Shown one piece after another: positions 8,742 to 18,254 of a DNA stretch of 64,000 bases; position 1 is the first letter of the stretch; each line of letters starts with the position of its first letter. Made by a program: the position numbers and the translations under genes. The notes below the pieces were generated by a model. It had not been told where the DNA came from and did no database searches. It saw only the letters and a program-made list of their open reading frames with translations. Where the stretch lies: NCBI GenBank assembly GCA_947396885.1, contig OX377202.1:68420643-68484642 (forward strand), given 5' to 3'. Source of the stretch: Heligmosomoides polygyrus polygyrus. Lineage: Eukaryota > Nematoda > Chromadorea > Rhabditida > Heligmosomidae.

Positions 8742-11700
8742 TCATCTGATGAAGGTCTTCTTCGCCTTTCGAGGCGGTTGGATCCTTGTTGGCGTGCCGG
8801 GCTGCTTCTTGGTCTTGACGAGAGCAGTATATTCAGCGACGACTTCGAGGGGGATCAGCTGGTTCACGGATCGATCTAGAATTTTATTTTTGCCTGTTTT
8901 GACCCCTACAGACCTTACCGAGCCGTCAGCTGAGCTGTTGATCTTTACGATCAGTCCCAGCGGCCAATTAGACCTCGAAGTATTGTCCGTCTGAATTAGA
9001 ACGACGTCTCCTACATGTGGCTGTCGTGCTGCGCTCTGTTGTTTCGCAGAACGGATTTGATTCCGTTCCGCAAGCGCTTGCAGGTACTCCTTATGCCACA
9101 ACTCCCAGAAGGTTTTAAGGGAGTCTCTGAGGAGACTGTATTGGCAAACGAGGAATTCTTGGGACTCCGTAACGGTGAACGGGTCCCTTGAAGTGACTGC
9201 CATCTTAGGACTTCCTAAGTGGCCTAGACTGAACTGTGGGCTAACCAAATCGATGGGCCGTAGGATATGACCTGGTTCCGTCGCTTCGCCTGAAAGTGGA
9301 GTTAGTGGGCGCGTATTTAGCGTGGATTCTATCTCCGTAAGCAGCGTTTGGAGGTTCCAAAGGTCGAGAGTGTTGCGATGAACTGTCTTCTTCAAGGCGG
9401 TTTTCACAGAGCCTACCAACCTCTCGTAAAAGCCTCCTTTCCACGGCGATAACGGAGTGATAAAGCGCCATTCGAATCCCGTTGAGGAGCTGAAATCGAG
9501 GACTGCCCTGTCCTCCATGAATTGACCTAACTCATTTACAAGGACTTCTCGTACTAGCTTAAAGGTGGGCGCGTTATCGCTCATGACGAGGTTTGGAGTG
9601 CCTCGTCGCGATATAAAGCGCCGAAACGCTAGGAGAAAGTGGGTTGTTGTATTGTCCGCAACTAATTCCAAATGAATTGCCCAAGTAGACATACAAGTAA
9701 ATAAGCAAACCCACGTCTTTTGGTCCTTGTTGTCGTCGGTACGGATCAGGAGCGGTCCAAAGTAGTCGAGACCGGTGTTTTCGAATGGTCGACTCTGGTT
9801 GACTCGCTCAGCGGGTAGATCAGACGATCTCGGGTACGGATAGTGACGACCCTGGTGTCGGTGACAGATGATGCAACCTGAAATAACATAAGCGACGAGC
9901 CTACGGACCCTAGGAATGAGGAACTCATTCCGGAGCGCAGAGATCAAGTGTTGGGATCCCGCGTGGAGCAGTTTAACGTGATAATAGGTTATCAGCATGC
10001 GTGTCAACGGATGGAAGGGTAAAAGTAAAATAGGATTACTTGATATTGATCGAATCCGTGACGTTCCGCGGTAGATCCCGTCAGCGCTCTGGTTAACCTG
10101 AAATTTCTGAACCACGCGACTCTGCAGCTGGTCAGAGCTCTCGCGATAGTGTTCGCGGATGACGACAAGCTCTGCTGCCTTCCAGTCGCTCGTGGTAACA
10201 TAGGGTGACGTACTGAACTGAGTGATAGTGCGATTTACGTTCGCTGGTCGGCCCTCGTGCCTTTTGGCACGGAGGGATTGTAGTTTAGCTACAAATTTGA
10301 GCGCATAAGCCGTTACCCGAACGAGTTTCGCATATGAATTGGTTCGTTCGAATGGTACGAACGACTTATATGACTGTATTGAAGCTGAAGCGATAGATTT
10401 GAACTCAACTTCCGCCTCTTTGGAGACTGGAACGTTTGAAGTGAAATCCATGTTAGAATTGGGCCAAGAAGATGGTGATTGCAGAATGTACTTGGGCCCA
10501 TGCCACCACATGTGATTCGTGATCTCTGAGGCCGTAAGACCACTGGTGGCACAATCTGCTGGATTTTGGTCTGTATTGACGTAAAAGAAACGGCAATGGA
10601 TGTTAGCCGTTTCCAGCTCATTTTTGACCTCGTGAATAAGTTTCACGCGGTTATGAACAAAGGTTTTGAGCTGTTTTTTGGAATGAATCCAGTATAGTGC
10701 TATAAGCGAGTCAGACAGCAACTGAACTGAACTAATCTGAATTGTGAGCTCCTTCTTCAGGAACCGAACGATCTTAACGGCCAAGACTACAGCTTGTAAT
10801 TCTAGTCGCGGGATGGTGGTCTTCTCCGGCGCAGCGAGTTTAGCCTTAGCATAGATGATGTGACTAAAGGGCTTTCCGCGAAGCGGCCTGCATACCAGGT
10901 ATGCCGCCGCTGCGAATGCCCGTTTCGAAGCATCCGAAAAAACAACTAAATCGTACCTGCATTCCGAAGTGCTCGCGACGTATCTTGGCACAGTTCCAAC
11001 GAATCCGGAGATGCCGTGGATGATGTCGTTCCACTTGGCCATGGTGTCTTTGTCCAGAGGCGTGTCCCAGTCAGTCTTCTTGAGCCACAGATCTTGAACG
11101 AAGGTTTTCGCTGAAACGAAAAGAGGGGTTAAGAGCCCAAGAGGATCGAACGTCGATGCGAGCGCCTTTAAGGCGGTTCGCTTTGAATTGACTGCCTTCA
11201 ACGCTCTGGTAGGCACCTGTAACTGCTCTGAATTGGGGTTCCACCGAATGCCGAGAAGTTTAACTGTCGCTCCTGCTGTCCTTTTCATGCGATCCTTTTC
11301 AGGAACGCATTCTGTCACAGCCTGGTCGTTGGACATGAACTCACGAAGGTTCATACCCATATTGGAGAATACATCCTTGCATTGCCGTTGTTTTGAGATC
11401 CCTTCTTCGGTGCTTGTGGCGCCGATGAGAAGGTTATCTACGTACGTGTTGGCAAGGATCTCCTCCCTAAGGCTGTTGTCCTGGTTTCTCTCCAGGGCAC
11501 ATTTTATGGACATGCTCAGGAGGAAAGGAGAAGCGTTCACGCCGAATGGAATACGCGTGAATCTGAGGGTGCGGATGTTGTCCCTGGTAGGTGGCTTAGA
11601 TGGATCGATTAGCCACAAGAATCTCGTCGCATCCCTCTGGCTCTCCTGTAGTCTGATCTGATGAAATGCTTTCTCGACATCGGCTGTAATGAGTATTGGA

Positions 11701-12080
11701 GTGAGTCTTGCGCGGAGCAATGTTCCGCACAAGTCGGGCAACATTGTTGGCCCTTGATGTATGCAGTCATTGAGACTAGGAGCGTCTCTCATGTGACTGC
11801 TCGCATCGAATACGATGCGAAGTTTTGTAGTGTTGCTGTCTTCTTTGATGACAGCCTGGTGGGGTATGTAATACACGGGAGTCCCTTTTGTCGGATCTTG
11901 TGTAACCTCCTCGGTGATGCCGGATTTCAATTGTTGCTCGAATGTATTGCTGTATTCGCTCCATAATTTGGAATTGACGTGGAGCTTATTGTATTGACTT
12001 TCGAGCCGGCGCATTGCGAGCGCCTTATTGTCCGGCAGGTGAGGATGATTGGTTTTCCAAGGGAACTGCACGTGGATCAT
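8742..12080 (-). CDS. pol: BEL/Pao pol: reverse transcriptase, RNase H, integrase, DUF5641 tail
   Basis: The uninterrupted frame is 1112 residues. The reverse transcriptase spans about residues 55-250, with TADVEKAFHQIRL (D134) and FGVNASPFLL. The catalytic box at 213-216 reads YVDN rather than the usual YVDD. The RNase H region has FSDAS (383), a conserved E at about 427 and LSDSLIALYW (about 457). The integrase has an N-terminal H/C zinc region (about 700-742, ending CIICHRHQG), D772 (LDYFGPL), D835 (SDNAPTF) and E886 (GGFYERLVG), so the DDE triad is present. The end (about 1020-1085) is a DUF5641-type tail (PHVGDVVLIQTD, NQLIPLEVV). The protein copies the element RNA and inserts the DNA. 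It lies in a different frame from the gag/protease ORF, which overlaps it by 56 bases, so either a programmed frameshift or a disabling indel sits near 12080-12100. Confidence 0.93.
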   Translation of the reverse strand: MIHVQFPWKTNHPHLPDNKALAMRRLESQYNKLHVNSKLWSEYSNTFEQQLKSGITEEVTQDPTKGTPVYYIPHQAVIKEDSNTTKLRIVFDASSHMRDAPSLNDCIHQGPTMLPDLCGTLLRARLTPILITADVEKAFHQIRLQESQRDATRFLWLIDPSKPPTRDNIRTLRFTRIPFGVNASPFLLSMSIKCALERNQDNSLREEILANTYVDNLLIGATSTEEGISKQRQCKDVFSNMGMNLREFMSNDQAVTECVPEKDRMKRTAGATVKLLGIRWNPNSEQLQVPTRALKAVNSKRTALKALASTFDPLGLLTPLFVSAKTFVQDLWLKKTDWDTPLDKDTMAKWNDIIHGISGFVGTVPRYVASTSECRYDLVVFSDASKRAFAAAAYLVCRPLRGKPFSHIIYAKAKLAAPEKTTIPRLELQAVVLAVKIVRFLKKELTIQISSVQLLSDSLIALYWIHSKKQLKTFVHNRVKLIHEVKNELETANIHCRFFYVNTDQNPADCATSGLTASEITNHMWWHGPKYILQSPSSWPNSNMDFTSNVPVSKEAEVEFKSIASASIQSYKSFVPFERTNSYAKLVRVTAYALKFVAKLQSLRAKRHEGRPANVNRTITQFSTSPYVTTSDWKAAELVVIREHYRESSDQLQSRVVQKFQVNQSADGIYRGTSRIRSISSNPILLLPFHPLTRMLITYYHVKLLHAGSQHLISALRNEFLIPRVRRLVAYVISGCIICHRHQGRHYPYPRSSDLPAERVNQSRPFENTGLDYFGPLLIRTDDNKDQKTWVCLFTCMSTWAIHLELVADNTTTHFLLAFRRFISRRGTPNLVMSDNAPTFKLVREVLVNELGQFMEDRAVLDFSSSTGFEWRFITPLSPWKGGFYERLVGSVKTALKKTVHRNTLDLWNLQTLLTEIESTLNTRPLTPLSGEATEPGHILRPIDLVSPQFSLGHLGSPKMAVTSRDPFTVTESQEFLVCQYSLLRDSLKTFWELWHKEYLQALAERNQIRSAKQQSAARQPHVGDVVLIQTDNTSRSNWPLGLIVKINSSADGSVRSVGVKTGKNKILDRSVNQLIPLEVVAEYTALVKTKKQPGTPTRIQPPRKAKKTFIR

Positions 12081-13497
12081 ACCTTGAATTACCTGAACTG
12101 TATTGTAATATTGCTGGATTATTTCTGAGTCCGCGGTCCTCGTCCAATCCTTCTGAGTCTAGGGCGAGGAGTCTACGGACTACAGAGTCCGTATCTGCGT
12201 TGATCGCCTTCTGATCGACCGAAGTCGAAAGGACTCGAGGAAATGGTGCGTTTGGACCGGAGAGAAGCGGGCCCAGCTTGGTATATGACTTGACTAAACC
12301 CGATGAGAGCTGACGATTACGATTGAGGTCGACGACACTCCAGTAGTAGTCCATCCCTATCAGGACATCGACGTTTACGGAGCCTGTTCGGGGACGTTTT
12401 TGGTGTTGTGGAGTGGTCTTGACGCTCATGCTGTCTGGCACAGATGTAATGTGAGTGAGTGTCCAGAGTTTCAGCCTCACCGGGGTGCCCGTAACTGGGT
12501 TTTGAAGTGTGATTTTGACCTGGTAGGACTTTTCGGTGTGCTGATATCCACCGAATGTAATGGCCGTAATGGTTTTAGGCTTTTTGAGCCGCAAGCCGAG
12601 AGATTGCGCAGTATCTTTGCAGATAAAACTGTGCTGACTTCCACTATCTAGAAAGACAGTAAGGAGCTGATCGGCCTTTGTATTGAAGTTGTGCGTAAGT
12701 GCCTCGACAATCATGAGCCGAGGCTCCCTACCAGGTGATCGCGACCTGCATGCGACCGTTTTGGCGGACGCGTTTGGAGTGATCGCGACGTGAACTCTAG
12801 TCTGCGACCCTGGTTCCTGAAGCTGCTCGAGCTCGCTATCGCTCGAATCGCTTGTCTCCAGGGATGTCGTGGTGTAATGATGAGATTGAACTGGATCTGA
12901 AGTAACAGGTGGGTTTCTAAACCCGACTCTCGGATGGGGAAAGTCCCGGCGTTCAGGAGAACGGCCTCTACGAGGAGAGGGGGTCCTGGAGGACCAGCTG
13001 GACGAACGTGACCGTCTGCCGTTTGAATAGCGAGACTCCGTGCTGGAAGATCTCCGACGGGGTGAACGTGGTCTTGAGAAACGATCCCGTCTTGAGGTGT
13101 TTCGACGCGCCGGACTTTGCGAGTTTCCTCGCCTATAGCATAGCGACTTGTGATGTCTGCGGGTGCAGTACTGACATGATGGCGTCGTACAGTCGCTGCT
13201 ATGATGTCCGGGCTTGAGACATTTCCAGCAGAGTCGACGGTCTTTCACGATTTCCCTTCGGGCGTGCTGCGTTGGAACTTCATAGCATCGTTCCGGCTCG
13301 TGTTTTCCACGAATACAGAATGGGCAGCGACGCCTTTTGGATGTATTGTCCCTCCCTGATGAGTGGCTCCTGCGCCGCTCGGTGTAGTGACGGCGTGGTG
13401 ACGGACGCCGTATTTCTGCTCGGGATGGCGAGCGTGAACTGTGCTGCTGGGTGACGTGTGCCGACGCCAAGGCTGGGTGGACTCCTTGGAGTGCTTC
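12025..13497 (-). CDS. Gag nucleocapsid zinc knuckles and aspartic protease of element 2
   Basis: The frame runs 490 codons from just after an in-frame TAA (13500-13498) to a stop at 12025. It opens with a basic Ser/Arg-rich stretch. Zinc knuckles follow (CPFCIRGKHEPERC, CWKCLKPGHHSSDC, CQYC at about residues 49-111 counted from 13470), then a long SR/RS-rich linker. A retroviral-type aspartic protease follows with VFLDSGSQHSF, whose DSG at about residue 275 is the active site. The order knuckles, linker, protease is normal for BEL/Pao. It is in the same frame as the gag ORF above it, so one suppressed stop would join them. Confidence 0.85.
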   Translation of the reverse strand, partial: EALQGVHPALASAHVTQQHSSRSPSRAEIRRPSPRRHYTERRRSHSSGRDNTSKRRRCPFCIRGKHEPERCYEVPTQHARREIVKDRRLCWKCLKPGHHSSDCTTPSCQYCTRRHHKSLCYRRGNSQSPARRNTSRRDRFSRPRSPRRRSSSTESRYSNGRRSRSSSWSSRTPSPRRGRSPERRDFPHPRVGFRNPPVTSDPVQSHHYTTTSLETSDSSDSELEQLQEPGSQTRVHVAITPNASAKTVACRSRSPGREPRLMIVEALTHNFNTKADQLLTVFLDSGSQHSFICKDTAQSLGLRLKKPKTITAITFGGYQHTEKSYQVKITLQNPVTGTPVRLKLWTLTHITSVPDSMSVKTTPQHQKRPRTGSVNVDVLIGMDYYWSVVDLNRNRQLSSGLVKSYTKLGPLLSGPNAPFPRVLSTSVDQKAINADTDSVVRRLLALDSEGLDEDRGLRNNPAILQYSSGNSRYDPRAVPLENQSSSPAGQ

Positions 13498-14642
13498 TTA
13501 ACGGTCGATGACCTGGTCAAGAGCGTCCAATAGATGGTTAACTGTCCAGTCCTCGCCGGCGTTCTTTAGTTCACCAGCTTTTTCCATCGTGCGCAGTGGG
13601 AATTTTTCTCCTATCGTGCACTTGTGCGCAGTGGAGGCAGGGTGTTCTCGGAGCTTTTCCAGCTGTACCCACAGCGCCTTCAGCGTACACAATGTGGTGC
13701 GCTGTGGCGTTGGAATGTCGTGCGCCGGCGGCACAGCTTGAAGCTCCTGCACGAGCTGGATGCGTAAGATGTCAGGGCGCATGTACGTCTTCTTCAGCAG
13801 CTGAACTTGTTGATAATTGTATTCGGAAAACTGAAGTGGGGAGATGAGCTTGTATGCCTCGCCTTTAAGTTTGCCTTTGAGATATAAGAACTTTGAAATA
13901 GTTGGAACAGTTGGATTATCATGAACTGCTACGGCAAACATTTCCCAGAACTCTGGGAAGGCGTGCATATCTCCCTTGAACTCTGGAAGCTCGAATGGTG
14001 GAAGCTTCACTAACTGAATTGGGTCATGGCTGTAGTATGCTGACGCTCCTTGGCCTGCAGGGAGCCCGTTAAGGCTGGCCATGGGGGCAGAAGGAGTTTG
14101 TGGACTCTCCCTCCGCGGTGCCAGCTGCTGTTCCACTGGGCCGGAGCGTGGTTGTGCCGGACCTCGGTCGGTGGGTCGTTCTTGAGGTGAAGTGGAAGGG
14201 TGATGATTATCGACCCCGATCGAGTCGGCACTGTATTGACATCTGGTAATCCACCACTGGAGGGAGTTTGCCTTTCGAGTTGCACTTGAGCAGTACCCAA
14301 CTCGAGTACAAGCCTTTCGGCTTCCTCTATGGACTCCGCGCATGCATTGGCTGTCCAATGCGCGCGGAATTCCTCGAGGATGCCGGGCGCGTCCTCAGCC
14401 TGCTACAAAGCGAACTCTTCAGCCCGCTCCCAGCGCTCCTCCAGCGACTCGATGCGTCGCTTTAGTCGGAGGTACGCGTTTCCCATGGTCGACCACGTGA
14501 GGGGGTCGACCGACGCGGACTTACCTGCGGGGGCGTCAGATGGTACTTGCCCCGTCCGCAGCTTCTCGGCCTCTTCCATTGAGGCCCTCAGCGCCTTCGC
14601 CGCCTTGGTGATCTGGGTCTTGATGGAACCGATTGTCGTCAT
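13498..14642 (-). pseudogene. gag: BEL/Pao gag of element 2 (interrupted)
   Basis: Gag should start at the ATG at 14642-14640 (MTTIGSIKTQITKAAKALR), 26 bases downstream of an ATTTCAG acceptor. A coiled-coil N-terminus follows. There is an in-frame TAG at 14405-14403 and a frameshift near 14205. The remaining frame (14358-13498) holds the DUF1759-type core: LPPFELPEFKGD, FPEFWEMFAVAVHDNP, KFLYLKGKLKGEAYKLISPL. It ends in TAA at 13500, in frame with the knuckle/protease ORF. Unless recoded, this copy cannot make a full Gag. Confidence 0.82.
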
Positions 14643-14654
14643 CGTCGGAGTCAA

Positions 14655-14685
14655 CAACTGCGATTACCTGAAATGCGCACTATAA
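14655..14685 (-). promoter_or_regulatory. 3' splice acceptor upstream of gag
   Basis: Minus strand: TATAGTGCGCATTTCAG followed by GTAATCGCAG and then the gag ATG at 14642. It mirrors the acceptor before the post-pol ORF. It could serve leader splicing or spliced-leader addition, but the run before CATTTCAG is less T-rich than at 7719. Confidence 0.4.
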
Positions 14686-15773
14686 ATGACGACTCACGGG
14701 GCCGCCTAATGGCAGACACCCGTGGTAGCGCGTGGTAACGAACGGATGGATGAGGAGATAGAATGGATGTGGGCTGAGAGCACTTCGCGTCCCGAATACA
14801 GTGCAGCGCCAGGGGGAGGAAATGAGGAAGAAGAGAAAGATAGAAATATTAAGAGAGGAAGGTGATGGAAGCTAAAGAAGGGAAAGAATTACGGTAAAGC
14901 AAGCAACTACTAGAAAGTAAAAAATGCTAACTAGAGGGATGAGGAAGGGAACAAGTGGAGATAGAGTAGAAAAATTAACTAGAGAACAAAGGAGAATAGG
15001 TAGGGAGACAAAAGAATGAAGGAAGAGTGAAATGAATTGGCAAGGTTTGAGATCAACCCACGCTAGGTGCAGGGAATGTGATGAGTTACCTGTTGCTATT
15101 GAATATACTACAAGAGGGGGGGGGGGGGCTGCAACCCATCACTTGCTGAATTGACACCTGAAGTTGTGAAGGGGGACCCAGTTCGTCCGTCCTACAGACG
15201 GAGCCCAAAAGAGCTATGGGGGCCAACTGTAGGTGTATTGGGTACTAAAGAAGGAGGGGACGAAGGGGCATGGATAACCCAAGGAACCCAGGGAGCTAGA
15301 CGAGAGGGGGGACTGAGGACCGTGCGACGGGGCTACCAACCGACACCGTTACCAAGCTACCTAACCGGGTGGCCAGCCCGTATGGTAGTGGAATGCAAGC
15401 GCTTGCCCTTGGGTGCGACCAGGACTTACCCATGCCTGGTACTTATTAGCACGTGGTCTAGACCCCACCCGTCGCAGACGCCCAGCGCGTCGCCTTACCC
15501 CATGAAAAGCCCCTGGCCTTGGAGAAACCCTAAGGGACTGCACGCCCGGGGACGGCGCACAAGTTGGCTGGTTGTCACAGTCCAGCCTGGACCCCTGCGC
15601 CGTTGCCTCCCCGGCCGTGGCCCTCTAATGCCCATTTTGGCCCCGATCTCCGCAAAAGACCCCTTAGCCTACAGGCCCCGAGGGCAACACAGCCCTGCAC
15701 CGGGCGTGGCAGGGCCGTTTTTACAGCCAGCCGGCTGTCTCCAGACCGACTGGCCAACGGGTCCGCTTGCCAA
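14670..15773 (-). other. Leader of element 2 (5' untranslated region)
   Basis: This is 1.1 kb between the primer-binding site and gag. On the minus strand 14780-15050 is pyrimidine-rich, like the spacer before the post-pol ORF. 15150-15770 is GC-rich with long chance open frames (for example 15151-15897 on the + strand) and no recognisable domain. A run of 13 G on the + strand sits at 15116-15128. Confidence 0.6.
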
Positions 15774-15787
15774 CGTCCGATGCACCA
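15774..15787 (-). promoter_or_regulatory. Primer-binding site, tRNA-Gly type
   Basis: Minus strand TGGTGCATCGGACG begins immediately after the 5' LTR end. It matches the complement of a tRNA-Gly 3' end (TGGTGCATTGGCCG, from general knowledge) at 12 of 14 positions, including the first eight. Confidence 0.65.
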
Positions 15788-16512
15788 TGTTGCAAGTCGG
15801 CGGCCCCAGTGCAGCGGCTGTGCCGTCAACACGTGGGACACCAACCTGCCCCATGGGGCATCCGAAGCTGCCAAGGCCCGATGCCCCGGGGAGGTGAAGG
15901 GTCCCATGCCCTGAAGTGCCACTCCCGTAGTGGGGATTCCCCGGGTCCGTCCCTTCACTCCCCACCTGAATTGTATCCCTTCAGCCCCTGGGTCGCAGCC
16001 AGCACAAGACCGTGGGGGGAATACTACCCTAGCCCTGGGTTGCCAGCCCGACTCCCAACAACACTGCCCTCGCGACGTCCAGGCAGGGGGCCAGAGCCAG
16101 AGACACGTGGATGATGAAATCACAGCCGGCAGAGCAAGGAGATCGGGACCAGGATGGGCCGGGCGCTTCACTGTGCCAGGGCACTCCGCGCCCTCAGCCC
16201 TGGCGACCCTTCCAGGAAGGGTCGCCTTCCATCCAACCGGCAGTCGATGCCGAGCAATGCAGGGACGACACGATGACCAGACACCGGCGGCTGAAGTGAG
16301 CTGGCAGGCGAGCGCGACCGCTCGCGATCGATCCAGGCGTCGAATGGAAGCCGCGGCTTGCGCGGGAAGCGGGATATACCCGTTTCCGGTGCGCGCGCCC
16401 CGCCCGCGGATCAATCCAGCGGAGGCGGGGGCAGGCCGCGCGAGGGGCCGCTCGCTGACGCCGCGCGCCCGCAGGAGGATGGAGGGGAGCGCCGTGGTCG
16501 CGAGACGCGACA
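15788..16512 (-). repeat. 5' LTR of element 2 (725 bp, internally deleted)
   Basis: Same sequence as 3143-4064 except for a loss of about 190 bp near 16092-16097, where CCAGAG is doubled, and a 2-bp indel. A TATA-like GGTATATCCCG lies at 16371-16384, about 130 bp inside the LTR start on the minus strand. That is where a promoter would be expected. Confidence 0.9.
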
Positions 16513-16517
16513 GAATT
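16513..16517. repeat. Right target-site duplication GAATT of element 2
   Basis: It is identical to 3138-3142. Joining the flanks at this point gives the uninterrupted element 1 sequence. Confidence 0.85.
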
Positions 16518-16804
16518 GCCTTCGCACACATGAGCATCCCCAACGTCTACATCGGTGGTCAATGGTTCAAACGATACGTGCTTCACGAAAACGCGGCGGG
16601 CAACAATTGACTTCGAGAGATCAACTTCTTCGTGTATACTATTGTATTGCTGTTGTTGACAAATGCTAATTGCAATGTATTACATGTATATAAGTTCTTC
16701 GTGCCTCTTCTAGTTTTTCCTTGCTTTTAAATCTACGAGACAATCTCACAAATTCAAATACAAAAAAAATTGTTCACTTATTCAACCCACCGTGGCGGGG
16801 AGGA
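16518..16804 (+). other. Continuation of element 1 after the nested insertion, ending in a purine tract
   Basis: Right of the duplication a short open stretch (IPNVYIGGQWFKRYVLHE) runs to a stop at about 16608. It could be the end of an ORF begun left of the insertion or simply chance. AT-rich sequence follows and then GGCGGGGAGGA at 16794-16804, which resembles a polypurine tract and is directly followed by TG. Confidence 0.4.
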
Positions 16805-17150
16805 TGCGACACCAAAATAAAACAATTAATTTTGTACGGCATATAATCTTTTGGCTCGCGGAGTGTCATGAACAGTCATTTATGATATTCAAAACCTCTT
16901 CAAAGCTCCGCCCATTTTACACTATAAAGGGCCAGGTGGAGGATAGCGGCGGGGCAACGCGCGACGTGCGGCATGCACACGCACACCCGCTCTGACTCAT
17001 AACTCGGGATCTCTCTCGAGATCGTTGAGAGTATGAGAATCATCCCAGGGCGAAGGCCATAAGAGAAGCTGGACGCCGACCCTTGTCGTCGGACGCGCAC
17101 TCTAGCTCAATAAAGATTACAATTAAATGCAAACGCTTAGAAGACGGACA
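16805..17150 (+). repeat. Probable 3' LTR of element 1
   Basis: It starts TGCGACACC right after the purine tract. It carries CTATAAAGGG (16922-16931) and AATAAA (17109-17114) in the spacing expected for an LTR promoter and polyadenylation signal. The right edge is uncertain and no second copy is inside the window to compare with, so this is a positional inference. Confidence 0.35.
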
Positions 17151-17304
17151 AGTGGCAAATCAAGGAATCTCACTTTCTCTTTCCTAGATGTTTCTATTTA
17201 GTTTGTAATTAGTAAAATTGCAATAATAAAATATAAGTAAAGACTGTGTTGATGAGCCACCAAACCTTCCATTTTACAGTGATGCCGTCCAAACAGTTAT
17301 TTTA

Positions 17305-17672
17305 CTCACTTACTTAGATACTTAGACGGCTCGTCCTCACTGGTCCTGCGGGCCCCAACGCAATGTCCATTCGTTTCTTTCTCTCGCAATCGTCATCTAC
17401 GATGTTCGTATAGATCGATTGGAACGACGGCTACGACCGTCAGCCGATTCTGAATCAGAATTTGGCAAGGAACGCTGCCTTTCGATGATTTCTACGAATA
17501 CATCTGACCATTTCGCTGGAGGTCTTCCTCGAGGACGCTTGCACCCTCTTGAAATCCACTCCTCTGTTCTTGTTCAGCGGTCGTCCATGCTTCGCATGTT
17601 ATGACCGGACTATCGGTGTTTCATCTTCGAAGTATATTCTGCCGGGTCTCTTGGTCGTGACATCGTGCGTAA
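17305..17672 (-). pseudogene. RTE-clade LINE, C-terminal part (left of the hAT insertion)
   Basis: The minus strand reads the end of an RTE reverse-transcriptase polyprotein. KRPRGRPPAKWSDVF is the typical C-terminal motif, preceded by a GHNMR-like variant of the GHIMR motif, with several stops. The sequence ends in a TAAGTAAG-type tail at about 17305, as RTE 3' ends do. The other half of the same copy is at 18917-19760; the hAT element sits between them. Confidence 0.75.
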
Positions 17673-17918
17673 CAGGGGTGCACATTTAACGGTTAACGAT
17701 TTAACGGATTTAACGAATTAACGGCATTTTTTGTTAAAATTTGGCTTAACGACTTAACGGAAATTTTTAGAAAGTTAACGGAATTTTTAACGGACTTTTT
17801 TCTCAGTGAGTTTATCACATTTGCCCTTAGTCTTCACTAATGTTGCAGGTCTTATCCTCCCTATTAGGACTGTTCCTAAAAGAACTATTGAGATCAGCAA
17901 GAATATTTTAATGCTTTC

Positions 17919-18233
17919 ATGAATGTTTTGAATTTAAAAATTTTTAAAATGCATTTCGGGTGCGCGAGTAGCGCAGTTGGAGGAGAATACGCATTCAACC
18001 CGCCTCCACATCCCGTAGAAGTAGAATGCGTGGCGGGGATAGTGATTGAGCACGTCAACGAATCCACAAAGATACTGGTCTATCCCCCTCGTAAGATATG
18101 CCTATCTTCATCTGGCGTTGCTTATCACAGAATAATTTTGCCCGCTACCTGGAACAGTCCTGACGGAAAGAATGTTTTCGCTCCCTGGACATATTTTAAA
18201 CGATTTAAGAAACACACTAATAACAAGAACTAG
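17919..18233 (+). CDS. Unrecognised 104-residue ORF inside the hAT element
   Basis: ATG to TAG, with Pro/Val-rich text (AFNPPPHPVEVECVAGIVIE; AYHRIILPATW). I do not recognise it, and it does not look like a hAT dimerisation or DDE region. It may be captured host exon sequence or chance. A tRNA A-box-like TAGCGCAGTTGG at 17969-17980 lies within it, but I see no matching B box. Confidence 0.3.
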   Translation: MNVLNLKIFKMHFGCASSAVGGEYAFNPPPHPVEVECVAGIVIEHVNESTKILVYPPRKICLSSSGVAYHRIILPATWNSPDGKNVFAPWTYFKRFKKHTNNKN

Positions 18234-18254
18234 CAAAGCTACTTTTTCTGAACG

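Larger units (their letters stand above)
3143..16512 (-). mobile_element. Complete BEL/Pao LTR retrotransposon (element 2), 13.37 kb, nested in element 1
   Basis: Two direct repeats (3143-4064 and 15788-16512) frame gag, protease, pol and an extra ORF, all on the minus strand. GAATT duplications flank the whole. On the minus strand the LTR starts TGTCGCG and ends TTGCAACA (5' copy) or TTGCAATA (3' copy). A primer-binding site similar to tRNA-Gly abuts the 5' LTR and a purine tract precedes the 3' LTR. The size is large for BEL elements (commonly 5-10 kb) because of a 1 kb leader, a 1 kb spacer after pol, a 2.2 kb additional ORF and a 1.4 kb 3' region. LTR similarity is very high, so the insertion is recent. 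Even so, gag carries stops and frameshifts, so this copy may need help from a relative. Confidence 0.92.

Noticed and set aside
15151..15897. Plus-strand 248-residue frame in the element 2 leader
   Set aside because: Antisense to the element, crosses from leader into LTR, GC-rich low-complexity text with no known domain.
17969..17980. tRNA A-box match inside the hAT element
   Set aside because: No B box or cloverleaf follows at the right distance, so not called as a tRNA or SINE.
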